Source: a bacterium
Lineage (GTDB): Bacteria > Joyebacterota > Joyebacteria > Joyebacterales > Joyebacteraceae
NCBI GenBank assembly: GCA_029990205.1
Contig: JAPEKQ010000011.1
Span: 1-64,000 of the forward strand
Length of the DNA: 64,000 nucleotides
Direction: 5' to 3'
Shown here: piece after piece, positions 1 to 8,947 of the stretch
Layout of the letters: each line of letters opens with the position of its first letter
Position numbering within the stretch: position 1 is the stretch's first letter
Made by a program: the position numbers and the translations under genes
Notes under the pieces: generated by a model
Seen by the model: only the letters and a program-made list of their open reading frames with translations
The model's database searches: none
What the model was told of the DNA's origin: nothing

Positions 1-734
1 GTCACCGTACAGGCTCCGAAGCACGGTGCAGGCCTGGACCTGAAGGGCATGGTCGAGGACATCGAGCGGCGTGTGATGGCTGCAACTTCCCGATGGTCGG
101 TGGAGCGACGGTCATGGGCGTCGGATCGAAGGACGACCTGATCGACCCGCGACAGGCCTCCGTCGGCGACCGGATCATCATCACCAAGGGACCGGCCATC
201 GAGGCGACGGGTCTCATGGCGGTTCAGTTCCCCGAGTTCATCGATGAGCGCCACGGCGAGGAGTTCACGCGGAAGGCGCAGGACATGTTCTTCCAGATGT
301 CGGTCGTGGAGGACGCGCGCATCTGCTCCGAGGTCGGTGGCATGACGGCCATGCACGACGCGACCGAGTGCGGCATCTGGGGCGCGCTCTTCGAGATCGC
401 CCGGGCATCCGGCAAGGGCATGGTCATCAACAAGGCGGACATCGTTACGGACGATGTCGCGCTCAAGGTCTGCGACCTGTTCGGGATGGAACCGATGAGC
501 TCGATCAGCGAGGGGACGCTCGTGGGTACCGTCCGGCCGGACCAGGCCACGGCCGTTCTTGCGGCGCTCGCTGATGCAGGGATCCCGGCGTCCGATGTCG
601 GCGAACTCGTGCCGACCGAGAAGGGCGTGCGGGTCATCGAGAGCGGCGTGGAGACCGACCTCGCGCACCCCGGGACCGATCCGTTCTGGGGGACGTTCGA
701 AGAGTATCTCGGGAAGCAGGCGGCGCGGAAGTAG
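1..734 (+). CDS. HypE-like / AIR synthase-related protein (5'-truncated, apparent frameshift)
   Basis: This is the 3' part of a gene cut by the window edge. From the ATG at 93 the frame reads 213 aa of the C-terminal AIR-synthase fold: a GGMTAMHDATECG segment corresponds to the HypE-type DPTRGG loop, followed by an alpha/beta stretch and an SEGTL motif. Members of this superfamily (HypE, PurM, ThiL, SelD) bind ATP; HypE dehydrates a carbamoyl group during hydrogenase maturation, but the exact substrate cannot be assigned here. Bases 1-84 are coding-like in frame 1 (VTVQAPKHGAGLDLKG), whereas the rest is in frame 3 (NFPMVGGATVMGVGSK), so a frameshift or sequencing error near 75-87 is likely. 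No other hydrogenase genes are visible. Confidence 0.7.
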   Translation, partial: HRTGSEARCRPGPEGHGRGHRAACDGCNFPMVGGATVMGVGSKDDLIDPRQASVGDRIIITKGPAIEATGLMAVQFPEFIDERHGEEFTRKAQDMFFQMSVVEDARICSEVGGMTAMHDATECGIWGALFEIARASGKGMVINKADIVTDDVALKVCDLFGMEPMSSISEGTLVGTVRPDQATAVLAALADAGIPASDVGELVPTEKGVRVIESGVETDLAHPGTDPFWGTFEEYLGKQAARK

Positions 735-761
735 CTGCGGCGGCCGGTGGAGGGAACCGGA

Positions 762-1331
762 GTGTTTGGACTGGATGGACACACGTTGCTGCTCGGGCTC
801 GCGATCTTCCTCGTGAGGATCGTGGACGTCAGTCTCGGCACGATCAGAACGATCAGCACCGTGCAGGGGAGGAGAGCCGCCGCGTTCGTGCTCGGCCTGG
901 TCGAGGTGAGCCTGTGGCTGAGCGTCATGGCGGCCATCGTCCCGCGCGTGGCGGCGCGACCCGTGCTCGGTATCTTCTTCGCGCTCGGCTTCTCGACAGG
1001 CAATGTCGTCGGCATCCTCATCGAGCAGCGCATCGCGCTCGGGCATGTCACCCTTCGCGTCCTGACGCGCATCAACCCGGAGAAGATCGCCAAGGAGATC
1101 CGGAACATGGGGTTCCCGGTCACCGAGTTCGTGGGGCACGGACGCTCCGGGCCGGTGAAGGAACTCGTGTTGATCTGCAAGCGGCGGGAACTCCGCCGAA
1201 TCCTGGCCGTCGCGCGCAAGCACTCGCCGGAAGCCTTCTACGTCACGGAGCCCGCCGGGATCATCCGCACACCGCGGCGCCCCATCATGCAGCCGGCGAC
1301 CGGATGGCGAGCCATCCTCAAGAAGAAGTAG
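762..1331 (+). CDS. UPF0316/DUF2179-family membrane protein
   Basis: The 189-aa protein has three hydrophobic segments in its first 90 residues, including LLLGLAIFLVRIVDVSLGT and a second helix pair ending near FSTGNVVGILIEQ. A soluble DUF2179-type domain follows (HVTLRVLTRINPEKIAKEI, then a GHGRSGPVKELVLICKRRE strand pair). This is the UPF0316/DUF5698 architecture; the function is unknown, and the cytosolic domain resembles small-ligand-binding regulators. I chose GTG 762 because GGAGGG lies seven bases upstream; GTG 747 is in frame but lacks a ribosome binding site. It starts 28 bp after the HypE-like gene and may be cotranscribed with it. Confidence 0.8.
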   Translation: MFGLDGHTLLLGLAIFLVRIVDVSLGTIRTISTVQGRRAAAFVLGLVEVSLWLSVMAAIVPRVAARPVLGIFFALGFSTGNVVGILIEQRIALGHVTLRVLTRINPEKIAKEIRNMGFPVTEFVGHGRSGPVKELVLICKRRELRRILAVARKHSPEAFYVTEPAGIIRTPRRPIMQPATGWRAILKKK

Positions 1332-1458
1332 CCTCAACCCCTGACCTGCCCGCCGTGTCGAATCTTGCGAGCCGTACTGTCCCCCCAGACGCTCGCAGGA
1401 GGTAGGCCGCGTGGAGCCGGAACCACGTGGTTCGCCGCACCACCTTCCAGGAGTTGAG

Positions 1459-3714
1459 ATGAATCGGACTGCTCAAGCGCTGCTTGGGGCCGCGCTCGTC
1501 TGCGCCGCCCTGTTCATGCTGCCGATAACCAGCGGAGCCATCGAGCGCGAGGAGAAGATCCCTCAGCGCGTGCCCCGTGTTGCGATCCCCTTTGTGATAG
1601 ACGGCGTTCTCGACGAGGCTGAGTGGGACAACGCGCTCGTCATGGGCGTCAACAACGAGGTGCGACCGGGCTACAACATCGAGGCGCCCGTTCGGACCGA
1701 TATGCTGCTCGCCTATGACGACAACTACTTCTATGTCGGCTGGCGGGCGTACGACCCCGACCCGTCGCAGATCGTGGCGCATCTCTGCGACCACGACGAG
1801 ATGTGGAACGACGAGTGGATCGTCATCGGCATGGACACGTACAACGACCAGCGCGGCGGCTACGAGTTCGCATGCAATCCTCTTGGTATTCAGGGAGAGA
1901 CCGCCAGCGGCGTTCACGGCGATGGAAACTCGTGGGACGCCATCTGGGACTCGGCAGGCAAGATCCACGACTGGGGTTACAGCGTGGAGATGGCCATCCC
2001 CTTCAACGCCATTCGTTTCCAGGACGTCGAGGGCGACCAGATCTGGGGCGTCGACGCGGTGCGGAGTTGGCCGCGCGACGTGAGATATCACATCAGTCTC
2101 TACCCGCGCAACCGCGATGACAACTGCTACCGGTGCCAGATGGACAAGCTCATCGGGTTCGAGGGAGCCACACCGGGGCGCGATATCGAGATCACGCCGA
2201 CGGTGTCGGCCATCGGGACGCAGGTTCGAGAGGACTTCCCCGATGGCGACTTCGGGGACAGGGACGACGAATACGAGGCCGGCGTCACCGGCAGCTGGGG
2301 CATCTCGCCGAACCTGACCTTCTCGGCCGCCGTCAATCCGGACTTCTCGCAGATCGAGGCGGACGCGTTCCAGCTGGACGTCAACCGTCAGTACGCGCTC
2401 TACTATGAGGAGAAACGGCCGTTCTTTCTCGAGAGTTCGGGAACCTTCAGCGAGTTCTACTCTCGCGCGATCGCGTCTCCGAACTGGGGTGTGAAGCTGA
2501 CCGGCAAGACCGGGAGCGGCGCGTTCGGCGTACTCGTTGCGGAGGACGACATCACGAATCTGATCCTCTCGGGCGCGCAGCGTTCGCGGTCCGTGTCGCT
2601 CGACGAACGGTCGACGGCGACGGCGTTCACCTACCAGCAGGAGATCGGGGAGAGCTCGACCGTGGACGTCTACTACAACGGTCGTGAGGGAGACGAGTAC
2701 CACAACCGCGTCGCCGGTATCGACCTGGACTTCTGGCCCATCAACAGCGTCAACCTCGATGTTGAGTTCGCGGCCTCGCAGACTGACTATCCGGATGCGA
2801 TCGATCACCCGGAAGACGAGAATCTCGACTACGGGCAGTCGGAGGACGAGTTCGACGGCACGAGGTACGCGATCAATCTGGGTCGGTTCACCAGCGGTCT
2901 CGATGTCTACGCGAACCACTCCAAGACGGGCGAGGACTTCCGGACCGATCTGGGGTTCACTCCGCGGGTGGGATACACGCACTCGGAGGTAGGCGTTGGT
3001 CACACATGGCAGCAGGGGGCCGGAAGCTGGTGGACGATGCTGAACCTCGGTGGTTGCTACACGTACGAGGCCTACGAGGACGAGACCCCCAGGCGTCGTG
3101 GGTACAACATGTGGCTCAACTACGATGGGCCGAAGCAGTCGGACGTGAACATCAATGGCTGGCTCGGCAGGCAGGAGTTCGCCGGGGAGGATTTCGACAC
3201 GTGGTGGGTCAGTACCGACGCGAGCTACTGGCCGACCGGGTCGCTCCTCGTTGCGATCCAGGGGGCCTACGGTGAGGCGATCGACTACGCGAACGTCCAG
3301 ACGGGCACGTCGATCACTGTCGAGCCGACCGTCGAGTTCAAGTTCGGACGCGGTCTCTCCGCGCTGATAGGACACACCTACGAGAAGTTCGACGTCGATG
3401 ACGGGAAGCTCTATTCGGCGAACCTCACGTTCCTGCGGACGGTCTACCAGTTCACGCCGCGGATGTTCGTGCGCGCGATCGTCCAGTACGAGGACTACTC
3501 ATACGATCTCGACAACTATCCGGACGTCTACGAGAACTACTATCGCCCGGAGGAGAGCGGGATGGCGACGCAGCTGCTCTTCTCGTACAAGATCAACCCG
3601 CAGACCGTGTTCTTCCTCGGTTACTCGGACGGCCACTTCGGGACCGACGAGTTCGAGCTGACGCAGTCCGACCGTACGATCTTCGCGAAGGTCGGGTACG
3701 CGCTGGTTCTGTAG
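1459..3714 (+). CDS. DUF5916 outer-membrane protein with N-terminal CBM9-like domain
   Basis: The 751-aa protein begins with a signal peptide (about residues 1-28, MNRTAQALLGAALVCAALF). A carbohydrate-binding family 9-like domain follows (about 40-230) with the typical IDGVLDEAEWDNA opening and FYVGWRAYDPDP strand. The remainder is the DUF5916 region, rich in alternating aromatic and polar strands, and predicted to be an outer-membrane beta-barrel. ATG 1459 is preceded by AGGAG at five bases; an upstream in-frame GTG at 1411 would bury the signal peptide. DUF5916 proteins are common in Bacteroidetes and relatives and are often linked to surface glycan or peptide use, but no substrate is known. 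The final residues YALVL lack either of the C-terminal tags found elsewhere in the window. Confidence 0.8.
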   Translation: MNRTAQALLGAALVCAALFMLPITSGAIEREEKIPQRVPRVAIPFVIDGVLDEAEWDNALVMGVNNEVRPGYNIEAPVRTDMLLAYDDNYFYVGWRAYDPDPSQIVAHLCDHDEMWNDEWIVIGMDTYNDQRGGYEFACNPLGIQGETASGVHGDGNSWDAIWDSAGKIHDWGYSVEMAIPFNAIRFQDVEGDQIWGVDAVRSWPRDVRYHISLYPRNRDDNCYRCQMDKLIGFEGATPGRDIEITPTVSAIGTQVREDFPDGDFGDRDDEYEAGVTGSWGISPNLTFSAAVNPDFSQIEADAFQLDVNRQYALYYEEKRPFFLESSGTFSEFYSRAIASPNWGVKLTGKTGSGAFGVLVAEDDITNLILSGAQRSRSVSLDERSTATAFTYQQEIGESSTVDVYYNGREGDEYHNRVAGIDLDFWPINSVNLDVEFAASQTDYPDAIDHPEDENLDYGQSEDEFDGTRYAINLGRFTSGLDVYANHSKTGEDFRTDLGFTPRVGYTHSEVGVGHTWQQGAGSWWTMLNLGGCYTYEAYEDETPRRRGYNMWLNYDGPKQSDVNINGWLGRQEFAGEDFDTWWVSTDASYWPTGSLLVAIQGAYGEAIDYANVQTGTSITVEPTVEFKFGRGLSALIGHTYEKFDVDDGKLYSANLTFLRTVYQFTPRMFVRAIVQYEDYSYDLDNYPDVYENYYRPEESGMATQLLFSYKINPQTVFFLGYSDGHFGTDEFELTQSDRTIFAKVGYALVL

Positions 3715-3795
3715 CGGCGGCCGAGCACGAGCCGTGCGGGCTTCGTCATGCGGTCAGACACGAAGGAAGCCGGACACGAAGCGGCTGGACATGAA

Positions 3796-3828
3796 GAAGC
3801 CCGGGGCCTCAATGAGGTCCCGGGCTTC
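3796..3828 (+). terminator. Hairpin terminator after the DUF5916 gene
   Basis: A 15-bp stem (one G-U pair) around an AAT loop lies 82 bases after the DUF5916 stop. There is no strong T-tract. It sits between convergent genes and could serve both strands. Confidence 0.6.
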
Positions 3829-3883
3829 GCAATGCGCATCGCGGAGTGGAGGCGGCGCGGGTGGTCCGGCCGACCCGAGGCGT

Positions 3884-4747
3884 CTAACGGTAGAGCGCCT
3901 TGATGCTGCCCCAGCTCGTCGTCTCGACCGGATCGTAGTAGTCGTCGTTGATCTCCATGATCACCGAGGGCACGTTCGAGTTATCAAGGAGCCAGAGGTT
4001 CCGGCTCTCTCGCGTGATGTGTCCAATCGCCAGCGACGTCAGACCGTAGCCACCGATGTACTGCTGGTGCGTGATGAACTCAGCGCCGCGCTCGAAGACA
4101 ACGAGCGACTGGAATCCTCTGCTGAGATTGTAGAGCATGTTCGTCGGGGCGTCGAAGTCGAGTCCGCCGTCGCTGACTGCCCAGGGTACGACGTGGTCCT
4201 GGACGAGATTGAAGTCGGTGTCGCACTGCACGAGATCGGCGTAGCCGATGAGCCAGAAGTGCGTTCCGTCGAACGTGATGCCTGTGGCGCGGCCGATGAT
4301 GTCGCTGACGTCCCATGTGTTGAGATGCGTGCCGCCGAGCGTGAACGACCGGATGATGGTGTAGTACGGAGCACCTCCGCGATCCGGCTCGACGATGTAG
4401 AGCGTGCCTGCCGGCTGATTGTCACCTTCTCCGACAAAGCAGATGGCGGCGGCGGTGTAGTTCCAATACGGCTCACCAATCGCGTCTGCGACATTGAAGA
4501 GCAGCGTTGCGGTCCCACCGGTCGTGATCGAGTAGACATCGCCCGTGTACCAGTCCGTGTGATAGAGAGTCCCGACACCGGCCGAGGTCTCGACATAGTC
4601 GAGGCCGTACGGGTTCGCGCCCGGCGGGCTGAATGAACGGATGACGTGGAACTCGCCAGGTCCGGCGGCCGCTCCACACGCGACGGCGATGACGAGGACA
4701 GCGGCCAGAACGGCCGGGCGAAGACGAAGCAGTCGCAGTGCTCTCAT
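3884..4747 (-). CDS. Secreted beta-propeller-like protein with C-terminal SWGSIKALYR tag
   Basis: The 287-aa product has an N-terminal signal sequence with an AVAC segment (residues about 21-24) that could act as a weak lipobox. The body consists of repeated strands with WLIGYAD, LWLLDNS and LYIVEPD motifs, suggesting a small beta-propeller like those of NHL- or YVTN-type secreted proteins; I cannot assign an activity. The protein ends VETTSWGSIKALYR immediately before the stop (bases 3887-3928). The same ending occurs on four other unrelated gene products here, so it is probably a sorting tag rather than part of the propeller. No enzyme motif is visible. Confidence 0.75.
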   Translation of the reverse strand: MRALRLLRLRPAVLAAVLVIAVACGAAAGPGEFHVIRSFSPPGANPYGLDYVETSAGVGTLYHTDWYTGDVYSITTGGTATLLFNVADAIGEPYWNYTAAAICFVGEGDNQPAGTLYIVEPDRGGAPYYTIIRSFTLGGTHLNTWDVSDIIGRATGITFDGTHFWLIGYADLVQCDTDFNLVQDHVVPWAVSDGGLDFDAPTNMLYNLSRGFQSLVVFERGAEFITHQQYIGGYGLTSLAIGHITRESRNLWLLDNSNVPSVIMEINDDYYDPVETTSWGSIKALYR

Positions 4748-4806
4748 GCGGCGGACCCCCTTGTTCTCCGTGGACCCAGTTTGACATGCGTGCTGTGCGA
4801 AGTTCT

Positions 4807-4836
4807 ATTGTACCCTGTCGACACGGTCGCGGACAA
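4807..4836 (-). promoter_or_regulatory. Possible sigma-70 promoter for the 3884-4747 gene
   Basis: Reading leftward, TTGTCC (4836-4831) and TACAAT (4812-4807) are separated by 18 bases, about 60 bases ahead of the start codon. The match is reasonable but not strong. Confidence 0.35.
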
Positions 4837-4943
4837 CGACGCGGGCGGAGCATCTGTTGTCTTTCGCCGCGTCGCGCGCCGTGCTATCATCGCCGAAACT
4901 GATGAACCGCAGTCGGGTATCGTGTGCGGATGAGGGGTAACGC

Positions 4944-5525
4944 TTGACGTTTCGCGGTTTGGACAAGAACATCGCTGCGGTCATCTCGCTTGCCGCGAGC
5001 CCACCGGTGGCCACCATCGTCGCGATGGTCATCCAGGCGCGGCAGTCGTTCCAGCCGCGTGTGTGGAGCTGGGTCTGGCTTCACGCTGTCCTCGCCGTGA
5101 TCATCCCCCTGGCATACATCGTGCAGCTTGTGCGGCGGGGCCGCGTGGGTGACATCGATATCGAAACGAGGGAGGAGAGGTTCAGCCCGCTCGGTGTGAC
5201 CCTCGCCTGCACCGGCATCGCGTGGCTCGTCTTCTGCTTCGGAGGCGCCCCCGCTCCGATGACGGTTCTCGCGGGCGTGCTCTTCGCCCAGGCCGCCATC
5301 ATCTTCGCCATCACGTTCTTCTGGAAGATCAGCGTCCATTGCGCCGCGGCCGGGCTTGTCGGCATCCTCGCCGGTGGACTGCTCGGTTCCGCCGTCCCCG
5401 CGGTCGTCATCGTCACGCTCATGAGCTGGTCCCGCTGGCGTCTGGAACAGCACACGCCCGCGCAGGCGGTCGCCGGGACGATGCTTGGCGTTGTCGCCGC
5501 GGTCGTGGTAGGTGCTCTGGCCTGA
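4944..5525 (+). CDS. PAP2-like integral membrane protein
   Basis: The 193-aa protein has five or six hydrophobic helices. The last third (WKISVHCAAAG, then SWSRWRLEQHTPAQAVAG) follows the layout of the PAP2 phosphatase motifs PSGH and SRxxxxxHxxxD. The Ser-Gly-His motif is degenerate (SVH) and the aspartate after the second histidine is missing, so it is either a divergent PAP2 lipid phosphatase or an inactive relative. It starts at TTG 4944, six bases after GAGGGG; no better start is visible. It converges with the beta-helix gene that ends at 5549. Confidence 0.65.
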   Translation: MTFRGLDKNIAAVISLAASPPVATIVAMVIQARQSFQPRVWSWVWLHAVLAVIIPLAYIVQLVRRGRVGDIDIETREERFSPLGVTLACTGIAWLVFCFGGAPAPMTVLAGVLFAQAAIIFAITFFWKISVHCAAAGLVGILAGGLLGSAVPAVVIVTLMSWSRWRLEQHTPAQAVAGTMLGVVAAVVVGALA

Positions 5526-5548
5526 TAGAGATGCTGCGGCGGGATGGT

Positions 5549-6748
5549 CTAGCGCTCCCTGTAGATCCCCTTCAATGCTCCCCAACTCAGACTTCTCACC
5601 GGCGAATCGCAATCGCCGCACCCGGCTTCGTGCGCGCCGACCGAGACGCCCCAGGGATTGTTCCCCTGGACGCACTGTGAGTTCGAGCAGAGGGTGAGAT
5701 CGCCCGTCGCGAGTCCGCAGAGACGCGGGTCCTCGAACAGGTTGCTGGTATGGTTGCCGCACAGGCTGTCACCTCCGGCATTGCCGAAGGAAACACAGTG
5801 CGTGACGGTCGGGTTCCAGCCGGGGAGCGCACATGCGAACCCCGCGGCGGACCGGTCGAACGCGAAGATACAGCGTGAGAACGTCACCTCGGCCATGAGC
5901 GAGTAGGCGCCGCCGCCGTCGTTGGCCACGAAGGAGCACCTCGTGATCTCGGGGTAGTTGGAGTTGCTCGCGAGGTAGATGCCGCCGCCGAGCGTCGCCG
6001 TGTTGCCGAAGAACGTGCAGTCGTCGATCGACGTTTCCGTGTTGCGGTAGTAGACCGCACCTCCGATGTCCGCCGTGTTCCCTCTGAACAGACAGCCGAG
6101 CACGAGCGGGAGTTCTGCGGGGAAGTCCAGGCAGAGCGCGCCCCCGTTCGACGCGACGCAGTCCTCGAACGTGCATCCCGTGATGCTTCCTTCGTAGGAG
6201 AGGATCTTGAGCGCGCCGCCGTCACCGGCCGTGTTCGCGGTGAATGTGCAGTCCGTGATCGTCGGAGAGGCGGAGCCCGTCGCGTACAGGGCGCCGCCGT
6301 CGTCCGCCGAGCAGTCCTCGAACGTGCAATTGCGGATGGTGGGGGAGGCAGCCGAGATGTAGATGCCGCCGCCGAGCTGGTCCGTGCCGTTCCTGACCGT
6401 CAGCTGTTCGATGACGGCCGTCGTGTCGTTGGGGGATGTGAGTGAGAACGCTCGCCCGGCGAGTTCGCAGTCGATGATGGTCGTCGACGAGCCGGACCCC
6501 GTCACGGTGACCGAGAGCCCGCGCATGTCCACATCGATGTTCCCCGCGCCCGTGTAGGTGCCCGGCGCGATGATGACCGTTCCGTTCTGCCCCGCCGCGT
6601 CGATGCCGGCCTGGATGGTCGGTTGCCCGGAGGGAACGTGGACGGTGTCCGCCGACGTCGGTGTTGGGAGAGTGATGACGGACGTGAGCGCGACTCCCGC
6701 TGCCATGAGGAGTGACGCGCGTATGGACAGCCGCTGCGCAGCGAGCAT
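5549..6748 (-). CDS. Secreted right-handed beta-helix protein with C-terminal SWGALKGIYRER tag
   Basis: The 399-aa protein has a signal peptide (about residues 1-33), then IQAGIDAAGQNGTVIIAPGT, the usual opening of pectate-lyase-like beta-helices. About ten rungs follow, with repeated INCTFEDC/GGALYA-type units as in polymorphic outer-membrane protein repeats. Cysteines in the last 60 residues (LCGNHTSNLFEDP to GCGDCDSP) probably cap the helix. It ends VRSLSWGALKGIYRER (bases 5552-5599), the tag shared with unrelated secreted proteins. The upstream neighbour at 6811-8742 is a homologue in the same orientation that carries a FlgD-like domain in place of this tag. Surface or extracellular localisation is inferred; no catalytic residues are evident. 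Confidence 0.8.
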   Translation of the reverse strand: MLAAQRLSIRASLLMAAGVALTSVITLPTPTSADTVHVPSGQPTIQAGIDAAGQNGTVIIAPGTYTGAGNIDVDMRGLSVTVTGSGSSTTIIDCELAGRAFSLTSPNDTTAVIEQLTVRNGTDQLGGGIYISAASPTIRNCTFEDCSADDGGALYATGSASPTITDCTFTANTAGDGGALKILSYEGSITGCTFEDCVASNGGALCLDFPAELPLVLGCLFRGNTADIGGAVYYRNTETSIDDCTFFGNTATLGGGIYLASNSNYPEITRCSFVANDGGGAYSLMAEVTFSRCIFAFDRSAAGFACALPGWNPTVTHCVSFGNAGGDSLCGNHTSNLFEDPRLCGLATGDLTLCSNSQCVQGNNPWGVSVGAHEAGCGDCDSPVRSLSWGALKGIYRER

Positions 6749-6810
6749 GGTGGTCTCCCGGTCGAGCGTTCATCGATGGGACGGTGCCCCGTGAGCGTCG
6801 CAACCGCGTG

Positions 6811-8742
6811 CTATCGCAGAAGCACGACCGTGCTCTCGGTGGTCCGCCCGGCGACGCCGGCGCGAATGAAGTAGACGCCCGACGCGACGGCGCTGCCGTC
6901 CTCGCCGCGGCCGTTCCACACGGTCTCGTGCGCTCCCGGGGATGCGTCGGCGCCTATCGCCCGGATGAGCCGACCGGCGACATCGTAGATTCCGATCTCG
7001 AGACCGTTCGCGTCGACCGGGACATAGTACCGGATGCTCGTCGTTCCCGTGAAGGGATTCGGCGTGGCCGGGTAGAGCACAAACTGTGTCGGTACGGCCG
7101 GGTCGTCAACGCCGGTTCCGGGGCCGCACCCTCCGGCGCCGCGCGCGCCGACGAGTTCACCCCAGCCGTTGTTCGCGGCGAGGCACGGCGAATCATCGTG
7201 GAGCGTCAGGTCGCCTCCCGCGGCGTTACAGAAGAGCGGGTCCTCGAACATGTTGTCGTGGTAGCTTCCGCACAGACTGTCTCCCGCAGCATTGCCGAAC
7301 GAGCACGAGTGCGTCGTCGTCGGTGTCGGCGAACCGCTGCAGACGAGAGCCGCACCGATCTCGGTGCCCGCGATGATCGTGTTGGCGATGTCGGGCGAGG
7401 CGTCCGTCGATGCGATGGCGCCGTCACCGGGGTTGGCGACGTTCCCCTGGAACGTGCACGATGTGATGCCTGGGCCCGTGCTCGCGGTGATCTCGATCGC
7501 TGCGCCGGTCTCCGCAGCGTTCCCGTGAAGGACGCACGACTCGATCGCCCCGCCGGAGCCTCCCTCGAGCGTGATGGCTCCGCCGGTCCAGCCGCTGACG
7601 TTGTCCGTGAACGTGCATTCCGTGATGCTCGGCATGACGAGGAAGTCGCCGAAGATGGCTCCTCCCCAGAACACCGCCTCGTTCTCCACGAACTCGACGT
7701 CTGAGATCCGCGGCAGCGCTGCAGCGGACACGTGAATGGCGCCTCCCGCGGCCGCGAAGTTGTTCCAGAACTTCCCTCCGGCTACGTCGATCTGCGACTC
7801 GTCCGCATGGATGCCGCCGCCTGAGAGATCCGCCCAGTTCGAGATGAAGTCGCAGTTCGTGAACTCCGGAGATCCGCCATAGAAGTAGAGCCCTGCACCG
7901 TTGCCACCGGCGTAGTTCTCTCTGAAGAGACAGTCCTCGAACGTCATGTCGCAGTTGGCGTAGAGCCCTCCGCCATCTGTCGTGTCGGCGTAGTTGCCGA
8001 TGAAGCGGACGTCATAGAAGTAGCTCGGCGAGTCCTCGGCAAAGCACCCGGCTCCGTCGCCGCCCGAGCTGCAGTTCTGGATCGTGACGTCGCGGAACGT
8101 CGCGGAGCCACCGTCATACAGAAGCACGCCGCCCGCGATGAACCCCGCGGTGCAGCTGTCGATGAGACACGAGGCGATGACCGGTGTGGCGTTCTCCACC
8201 CAGATGGCGCCGCCGGAGACGAACACGTCGTTACCCAGGAACTCGCAGTTGCGGACGATCGCCTGCGATTCGTAGATGTGCATCGCTCCACCGTAGGCGA
8301 CGCCGCAGTTCGTGAAGATGCAGTTCTCGATGATCGGCGAGGCGCCCGTGCAGTTGACGCCGCCGCCCTTCACCGAGACGCCGCCCGTGATGTGGAGTCC
8401 GTCAAGGACCATCGTCGTATCCTCGGCCGTGTGGAAGTAGAACCCGCGCCGGTAGGGGCTGCCGCCTGAGCAATCGACGATGGTGACGTCGGGTCCGCTC
8501 TCGGAGACGATGACGAGATTCTTCCCTGCGGGATCGACGTCGGTGTTCGACACCCCGGAGTAGGTCCCCGCCGCGATGAGCACCGTGTCACCGGAGGCCG
8601 CAGCGCTCACGGCGTCGTTGATGGTGGTGAAGTCGCCGCCGCCGCCCTGGTGGACGTAGTGGCTCACGCCGTGCGAGGCGACCGGGAGAAGAAGCGTCAC
8701 GAGAAGACATGCGGTACGGGTGAGGGGTCCGGCGGCGCTCAT
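6811..8742 (-). CDS. Secreted beta-helix protein with FlgD-like C-terminal sorting domain
   Basis: The 643-aa product has a signal peptide (MSAAGPLTRTACLLVTLLL), then FTTINDAVSAAASGDTVLIA and about 16 beta-helix rungs of the GGA-type found in polymorphic membrane proteins. A threonine/proline linker leads to a roughly 85-residue C-terminal FlgD-Ig-like domain, with the diagnostic PNPFTGTTSIRYYVP and VASGVYFIRAG motifs and final VLLR, as in type IX-secreted proteins. ATG 8742 has GGAGGT about six bases upstream; an ORF extension to 8847 lacks a signal peptide at its start. It is paralogous to 5549-6748. A good promoter lies upstream at 8835-8863. The role is probably adhesion or surface structure. 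Confidence 0.8.
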   Translation of the reverse strand: MSAAGPLTRTACLLVTLLLPVASHGVSHYVHQGGGGDFTTINDAVSAAASGDTVLIAAGTYSGVSNTDVDPAGKNLVIVSESGPDVTIVDCSGGSPYRRGFYFHTAEDTTMVLDGLHITGGVSVKGGGVNCTGASPIIENCIFTNCGVAYGGAMHIYESQAIVRNCEFLGNDVFVSGGAIWVENATPVIASCLIDSCTAGFIAGGVLLYDGGSATFRDVTIQNCSSGGDGAGCFAEDSPSYFYDVRFIGNYADTTDGGGLYANCDMTFEDCLFRENYAGGNGAGLYFYGGSPEFTNCDFISNWADLSGGGIHADESQIDVAGGKFWNNFAAAGGAIHVSAAALPRISDVEFVENEAVFWGGAIFGDFLVMPSITECTFTDNVSGWTGGAITLEGGSGGAIESCVLHGNAAETGAAIEITASTGPGITSCTFQGNVANPGDGAIASTDASPDIANTIIAGTEIGAALVCSGSPTPTTTHSCSFGNAAGDSLCGSYHDNMFEDPLFCNAAGGDLTLHDDSPCLAANNGWGELVGARGAGGCGPGTGVDDPAVPTQFVLYPATPNPFTGTTSIRYYVPVDANGLEIGIYDVAGRLIRAIGADASPGAHETVWNGRGEDGSAVASGVYFIRAGVAGRTTESTVVLLR

Positions 8743-8834
8743 CGAAGACCTCCACGCGGCCTCGTGGCCGCACTCAGGGATGTGTATGATGCGAGCGGGA
8801 GCCCGCGAATCTCCGAGCCTGCGAACTCTTATGG

Positions 8835-8863
8835 ATATTATCAGCAATGCCTCATGTTGTCAA
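8835..8863 (-). promoter_or_regulatory. Sigma-70 promoter for the beta-helix gene 6811-8742
   Basis: On the minus strand, a consensus TTGACA (8863-8858) is separated by 17 bases from TAATAT (8840-8835), about 90 bases before the start codon. Confidence 0.6.
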
Positions 8864-8947
8864 GTGAACGTCGCGTGCGCTTGAATGCCCGGCCCGCGTG
8901 GAGTATTCTGCAATCTGGTCACTGGTTCAGCCAACAAGGGGAACACG

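Noticed and set aside
1318-3375. 685-aa open frame antisense to the DUF5916 gene
   Set aside because: Compositional shadow; the + strand has a signal peptide, binding site and family motifs.
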